Source: Abditibacteriota bacterium
GTDB taxonomy: Bacteria; Armatimonadota; UBA5829
Direction of reading: 5' to 3'
DNA: 8,310 nucleotides
NCBI GenBank assembly: GCA_017958015.1
Contig: JAGDDM010000227.1
Location: 1 to 8,310, forward strand
Shown: positions 5,735 through 8,310 of the stretch, one piece after another
Layout: every line of letters begins with the position of its first letter
How positions within the stretch are numbered: position 1 is the first letter of the stretch
The notes under the pieces: model-generated
Databases searched by the model: none
What the model was told of the DNA's origin: nothing
Seen by the model: the letters and a program-made list of their open reading frames with translations, nothing else
Made by a program: the position numbers and the translations under genes

Positions 5735-5745
5735 CGTTACGAATA

Positions 5746-6450
5746 TTACTTAACAGCCATCTTGGCCGCGAGCGCCACGTCGATGGGAACGGAGGGTCCC
5801 ATGGTGGAGCTGACGGTGACCTTGCGGATGTATCTGCCCTTGGCGGAAGCCGGTTTGGCTTTGGTGAGGGCGGTGATGAGAGCGCCCAGGTTCTCGGTGA
5901 GCTGCTCGGCGGTGAAGGACGCCTTGCCGATGGGGGCGTGAACGATAGCGGCCTTCTCAACTCTGAACTCGACTCTGGAAGCGGTCTTAATCTCTTTGAC
6001 GACCTGAGCGATGTCCTCGGCAACGGTGCCGGCCTTCTTGGAAGGCATCTTCGCTCTCAGGATGGAGCCGAGGCGGCCGATGAGCTTCATGACATCCGGG
6101 GTAGCCAGAAGGACGTCAAAGTCCATCCAACCCTTCTGGATGTCGGCAACGAGGTCTTCGCCGCCCACTCTGTCGGCGCCGGCGTCGATGGCGGCCTGAG
6201 CCTTTTCGCTTGAGGTGATAACCGCGACCTTGCGGACCTTACCGGTGCCGTAAGGAAGGTTGGTGGTACCTCTTACCATCTGATCGCCGTGTCTGGGGTC
6301 AACGCCCAACTTGATGGCAACGTCAACCGTCTCGTCAAACTTGGCGGTGGCTGCCTTCTTTACCAGTTCCAAGGCCTCAAGGGGAGCCATAGGTTCAACT
6401 TCGCCAACGGTCTTTGCGGCTTCGTTGTATCTTTTTCCGTGTGTAGCCAT
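5746..6450 (-). CDS. rplA: 50S ribosomal protein L1
   Basis: L1 forms the mobile L1 stalk on 23S rRNA that guides release of E-site tRNA, and in many bacteria it represses its own operon by binding the mRNA. The 234-residue protein is full length. It shows the N-terminal GKRY and VDVAIKLGVDPRHGDQMVRG (about residues 42-61), DLLA-like FDVLLATPDVM, and the C-terminal SSTMGPSVPIDV. The hallmark domain II loop is unusual: where most L1 proteins read GRLGRILGPRGLMPNPKTGTV, this one reads GRLGSILRAKMPSKKAGTV, two residues shorter and lacking GPRG. The frame is otherwise intact. The ATG at 6450 has GGAGG 5 nt upstream. It is the last gene of its unit, ended by the terminator at 5701-5734. Confidence 0.95.
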   Translation of the reverse strand: MATHGKRYNEAAKTVGEVEPMAPLEALELVKKAATAKFDETVDVAIKLGVDPRHGDQMVRGTTNLPYGTGKVRKVAVITSSEKAQAAIDAGADRVGGEDLVADIQKGWMDFDVLLATPDVMKLIGRLGSILRAKMPSKKAGTVAEDIAQVVKEIKTASRVEFRVEKAAIVHAPIGKASFTAEQLTENLGALITALTKAKPASAKGRYIRKVTVSSTMGPSVPIDVALAAKMAVK

Positions 6451-6466
6451 AAAATCCTCCTACAAG

Positions 6467-6500
6467 TCCCGTTTCGGGATATCAACCGCCCTCGGGCGGT
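6467..6500 (-). promoter_or_regulatory. Two small tandem hairpins between rplK and rplA
   Basis: The 75-nt spacer contains ACCGCC-CTCG-GGCGGT (6485-6500) and TCCCG-TTT-CGGGA (6467-6479), both short perfect stems. Neither is followed by a U tract on the minus strand. They may tune translation or message stability between rplK and rplA; no known motif is recognised. Confidence 0.3.
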
Positions 6501-6525
6501 CTGCCGCTTGTATAAAATACAAACT

Positions 6526-6951
6526 TTAGTCTACGACCTCGATGCCGGCGCTTCTGGCCGTACCGGCAATGGTCTTCATCGCGGCTTCGACCGTGTTCGC
6601 GTTGAGATCCTGCATCTTGTACTCGGCAATCTCGCGAACCTGGGCCCAAGTCACTTTACCGACTTTCTCGGTGTTGGGTCTGCCCGACGCGCGGTCGAGA
6701 CCGGCCGCCTTCTTGATGAGCTCCGCCGCGGGGGGAGTCTTCAGAATGAAGGTAAAGGAACGATCTTCGTAAACCGTGATTTCGGCAGGAATGATGTTGC
6801 CTGCCTGCTGGGCGGTCTTTTCGTTGTAAGACTTCACGAACTCCATGATGTTGATACCGTACTGCGAGAGCGCGGGACCTACGGGAGGAGCGGGAGTAGC
6901 CTTACCGGCGGGAATCTGAAGCTTGACGATTCCCATGACTTTCTTCGCCAT
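6526..6951 (-). CDS. rplK: 50S ribosomal protein L11
   Basis: L11 binds the GTPase-associated region of 23S rRNA at the base of the stalk and is needed for factor-dependent GTP hydrolysis, the stringent response and thiostrepton action. The 141-residue protein has the usual length. It shows LQIPAGKATPAPPVGPAL (residues 11-28), the proline pair of the thiostrepton site, then SQYGINIMEF where most homologues have GQHGVNIMEF, and the C-terminal rRNA-binding domain from about residue 70. The ATG at 6951 has GGAGG 7 nt upstream, next to a hairpin at 6966-6981. It lies 37 nt after nusG and 75 nt before rplA. Confidence 0.98.
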   Translation of the reverse strand: MAKKVMGIVKLQIPAGKATPAPPVGPALSQYGINIMEFVKSYNEKTAQQAGNIIPAEITVYEDRSFTFILKTPPAAELIKKAAGLDRASGRPNTEKVGKVTWAQVREIAEYKMQDLNANTVEAAMKTIAGTARSAGIEVVD

Positions 6952-6965
6952 TTTTATGCCTCCGT

Positions 6966-6981
6966 ATCGGCAAATGCCGAT
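6966..6981 (-). promoter_or_regulatory. Hairpin next to the rplK ribosome binding site
   Basis: ATCGGCA and TGCCGAT (6966-6972 and 6975-6981) form a perfect 7-bp inverted repeat with a very short loop in the 37-nt nusG-rplK gap. Its 3' arm ends 2 nt from the GGAGG of rplK. L1 represses rplK-rplA in several bacteria by binding a stem in this position, so it is a candidate translational operator. The structure is seen; the ligand is inferred. Confidence 0.4.
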
Positions 6982-6988
6982 GTATTAA

Positions 6989-7519
6989 TTAATCGATTTT
7001 TTCTACCTGATCAAACTCAAGCTCGACCGGAGTATCTCTGCCGAAGATGGAAATGAGTACTTTGAGTTTTTCCTTTTCGACATTGATTTCCTCGATTTTT
7101 CCGGTGAAGTCGGTAAAGGGACCGTCCTTCACCCGTATTACTTCATCCACAGCCCACTTGACGCGGGGTTTGGCCTCGGGAGATTCCAAAGCGCGGAGAA
7201 TATCATCTACCTCGCCGGGCTCCAAGGGAATGGGGTTGTTGCCGGAACTTACAAAGCCCGTAACGCCGCTGGTTCCCCGCACAAGGTGCCAGGTGGATTC
7301 ATCCAAAATCATTTCGACAAGCACATAGCCCGGGAAAATCTTGCGCTTGATTTCCCGGCGCTTGCCGTCTTTTTTCGTAACCTCGAGCTCCGTGGGAACC
7401 AGGACTCTGAAAAATCTGTCGCTCAGATTCAGAGATTCCGCTCTCCGCTCAAGGTTCTCTTTAACCTTGTTTTCGTGTCCGGAATAAGTATGGACCGCGT
7501 ACCACTGTCTTCTGCTCAT
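6989..7519 (-). CDS. nusG: Transcription termination/antitermination factor NusG
   Basis: NusG binds RNA polymerase across the cleft, affects pausing and processivity, and links polymerase to Rho or to ribosomal protein S10. The 176-residue protein has the normal two-domain form without insertions: an NGN domain (residues 1 to about 110) with WYAVHTYSGHENKVK at 6-20 and KIFPGYVLVEM at 60-70, and a C-terminal KOW domain (about 124-176) with DGPFTDFTGKIEEIN. The ATG at 7519 lies 8 nt after the secE stop, and the AAGGA at the secE end serves as ribosome binding site, so the two are translationally close. secE-nusG-rplK-rplA is the standard order. Confidence 0.98.
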   Translation of the reverse strand: MSRRQWYAVHTYSGHENKVKENLERRAESLNLSDRFFRVLVPTELEVTKKDGKRREIKRKIFPGYVLVEMILDESTWHLVRGTSGVTGFVSSGNNPIPLEPGEVDDILRALESPEAKPRVKWAVDEVIRVKDGPFTDFTGKIEEINVEKEKLKVLISIFGRDTPVELEFDQVEKID

Positions 7520-7527
7520 GGAAATCC

Positions 7528-7770
7528 TTAGTGGTGGTGCTGCTCCAGCCAGTTGGTAACCTGTCCGAAGATGTAGTCGAAGCCGGCTATCCAGATACTG
7601 ACGATAGCCACGGCAACGATGACCACGAGGGTGTACTGCTTAAGCTCTTCCGGGGAAGGCCAGGCGCATTTATACCGAACCTCGTTGTAACATTCCTTTA
7701 TGAACTTTCCGGCTTTTTCAAAAACTCCTCCGTTAGACGCCGCCGCCTTCGGAGTATTAGCGTTTGCCAT
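7528..7770 (-). CDS. secE: Preprotein translocase subunit SecE
   Basis: SecE clamps the two halves of SecY in the inner membrane translocon. The 80-residue protein is the short, one-span form found in most bacteria rather than the three-span enterobacterial form. It has an Ala/Asn-rich start, an amphipathic helix (about residues 16-34), the conserved WPS at 37-39 preceded by YKCA (the more common sequence is K-V-x before WP), and a hydrophobic span at about 47-64 (LVVIVAVAIVSIWIAGF). It ends in three histidines, a natural tail seen directly in the sequence. The ATG at 7770 is preceded by GGAGGG. It lies between tRNA-Trp and nusG. Confidence 0.95.
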   Translation of the reverse strand: MANANTPKAAASNGGVFEKAGKFIKECYNEVRYKCAWPSPEELKQYTLVVIVAVAIVSIWIAGFDYIFGQVTNWLEQHHH

Positions 7771-7795
7771 TGATTATCCCTCCACAGGGTAAAAG

Positions 7796-7871
7796 TGGCA
7801 GGGGCTACAGGGCTCGAACCTGCGACACCCGGTTTTGGAGACCGGTGCTCTACCAACTGAGCTAAGCCCCT
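7796..7871 (-). tRNA. trnW: tRNA-Trp (anticodon CCA)
   Basis: A complete cloverleaf is read on the minus strand: acceptor AGGGGCT/AGCCCCT, D arm GCTC-AGTTGGTA-GAGC, anticodon stem CCGGT/ACCGG with loop CTCCAAA giving anticodon CCA, variable GTGTC, and T arm GCAGG-TTCGAGC-CCTGT (one G-U pair). The discriminator is G and the terminal CCA is encoded (7796-7798). tRNA-Trp between rpmG and secE is a well-known conserved position. Confidence 0.97.
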
Positions 7872-7901
7872 GCGTTATACGCCCTTTTGGGCGCGAGATA
7901 T

Positions 7902-7930
7902 ATTATACCGGATTTGCCGAAAAATGCAAA
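7902..7930 (-). promoter_or_regulatory. Promoter of the tRNA-Trp-secE-nusG unit
   Basis: On the minus strand, TTTGCA (7925-7930) and TATAAT (7902-7907) are 17 nt apart; the -10 box is perfect and the -35 matches 4 of 6. A short hairpin CGCCC-TTTT-GGGCG (7880-7893) lies between it and the tRNA 5' end. With no other good promoter before rplK, this may drive trnW, secE, nusG and possibly rplK-rplA. Confidence 0.7.
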
Positions 7931-7947
7931 CCCGGATATAATAAACT

Positions 7948-8121
7948 TTACTTGGACTCGCGATGGACCGTTACTTTCCGATCCCAAGGGCAGTACTTTT
8001 TAAGTTCCAATCTCTCCGGATTGTTTCTCTTGTTCTTGCTGGTGGTGTAGTTTCTTCTCTTACACTCTTCGCAAGCGAGATTGATGACGATGCGGACATC
8101 GCCGCCGCTTTTCTTTGCCAT
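7948..8121 (-). CDS. rpmG: 50S ribosomal protein L33
   Basis: L33 is a small protein of the 50S subunit near the E site. The 57-residue protein begins MAKKSGGDVRIVINLACEEC and has the family core KRRNYTTSKNKRNNPERLELKKYCP. Zinc-binding L33 proteins carry two CxxC pairs. Here the first is present (Cys17, Cys20), but the second reads C44-P-W-D47, so one Cys is replaced by Asp. The ATG at 8121 has GGAG 7 nt upstream. It lies between tuf and tRNA-Trp, the conserved position for this gene. Confidence 0.95.
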   Translation of the reverse strand: MAKKSGGDVRIVINLACEECKRRNYTTSKNKRNNPERLELKKYCPWDRKVTVHRESK

Positions 8122-8138
8122 TTCTTTGCTCCGTTAAA

Positions 8139-8162
8139 TCGGTGCGCCCGAGAGCGCACCGA
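8139..8162 (-). terminator. Hairpin after tuf (weak terminator or processing site)
   Basis: A perfect 9-bp stem TCGGTGCGC/GCGCACCGA (8139-8147 with 8154-8162, 6-nt loop) begins 12 nt after the tuf stop. On the minus strand it is followed by TTTAACGGAG rather than a U run, so a full intrinsic terminator is doubtful. It may cause partial termination or protect the tuf mRNA 3' end while letting rpmG be read. Confidence 0.45.
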
Positions 8163-8174
8163 ATGATTTCTTTA

Positions 8175-8310
8175 TCAGCCCATAACCTCGGCGATAACGC
8201 CGGCGCCTACGGTGTGTCCGCCTTCGCGGATAGCGAAGTTCAGACCCTGCTCGAGAGCGATGGGAACGATGAGCTCGGCGGTAATGGTTACGTTGTCGCC
8301 GGGCATGACC
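8175..8310 (-). CDS. tuf: Elongation factor Tu, C-terminal part (runs off the window)
   Basis: The last 44 codons of an EF-Tu gene are visible, ending in TGA at 8175. They read VMPGDNVTITAELIVPIALE and then GLNFAIREGGHTVGAGVIAEVMG. This is the end of domain III, which contacts the tRNA T stem. His replaces the Arg found in E. coli (GGRTVGAG); such a change also occurs naturally in the family to my recollection, so no resistance claim is made. The gene precedes rpmG and tRNA-Trp, the usual place of the upstream tuf copy. Confidence 0.97.
   Translation of the reverse strand, partial: VMPGDNVTITAELIVPIALEQGLNFAIREGGHTVGAGVIAEVMG

Noticed and set aside
8250..8275. Arg-to-His change in the EF-Tu C-terminal GGRTVGAG motif as antibiotic resistance
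   Set aside because: Only a fragment is visible, and natural variation at this residue is plausible; not strong enough to claim elfamycin resistance.
1..8310. CRISPR arrays, insertion sequences or replication origins
   Set aside because: No repeat-spacer pattern, transposase, terminal repeats with target duplications or DnaA-box clusters were seen.

Overview
The window is bacterial chromosome. It holds most of the universal secE-nusG-L11 / str ribosomal neighbourhood, read entirely on the minus strand. In transcription order it contains: the end of one tuf gene, rpmG (L33), tRNA-Trp(CCA), secE, nusG, rplK (L11) and rplA (L1); then a roughly 2.1-kb accessory segment; then rpsL (S12), rpsG (S7), fusA (EF-G) and the start of a second tuf gene. 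The phylum cannot be fixed from this window. A one-span SecE, a Cys-containing L33, an encoded CCA on the tRNA and strong TTGACA-N17-TATAAT promoters fit many non-proteobacterial lineages. The r-protein sequences show several departures from the usual consensus (S12 Arg88, a changed L1 loop, an incomplete L33 zinc site), which suggests a poorly sampled group.

The gene order is the main surprise. In the widespread arrangement tuf-rpmG-trnW-secE-nusG-rplKAJL-rpoBC-rpsL-rpsG-fusA-tuf, the block rplJ-rplL-rpoB-rpoC lies between rplA and rpsL. Here that block is absent. rplA ends in a strong terminator, and the rpoBC slot holds three unrelated genes: a 135-residue helix-turn-helix protein (minus strand), a 59-residue CxxC...CxxC zinc-ribbon protein (minus strand), and a complete 423-residue phage-type terminase large subunit (plus strand). 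The first two have their own near-consensus promoters that share a 14-bp core. The terminase gene stops 10 nt before a terminator and is followed by no portal or capsid gene. The segment therefore looks like a self-contained set of units rather than a clipped prophage late operon.

Region by region (+ coordinates): 1-150 tuf start; 190-2295 fusA; 2296-2417 spacer with a strong hairpin; 2418-2888 rpsG; 2915-3286 rpsL; 3287-3577 rpsL leader and promoter region; 3578-5690 accessory segment; 5701-5734 bidirectional terminator; 5746-6951 rplA and rplK; 6989-7770 nusG and secE; 7796-7871 tRNA-Trp; 7948-8121 rpmG; 8175-8310 tuf end.

The housekeeping genes supply elongation factors, ribosomal proteins, a transcription elongation factor and a translocon subunit. 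They appear to be driven by one promoter upstream of tRNA-Trp (for trnW-secE-nusG and possibly rplKA) and one or two promoters upstream of rpsL (for the str operon). No strong terminator separates the helix-turn-helix gene from rpsL, so its promoter could also feed the str operon.
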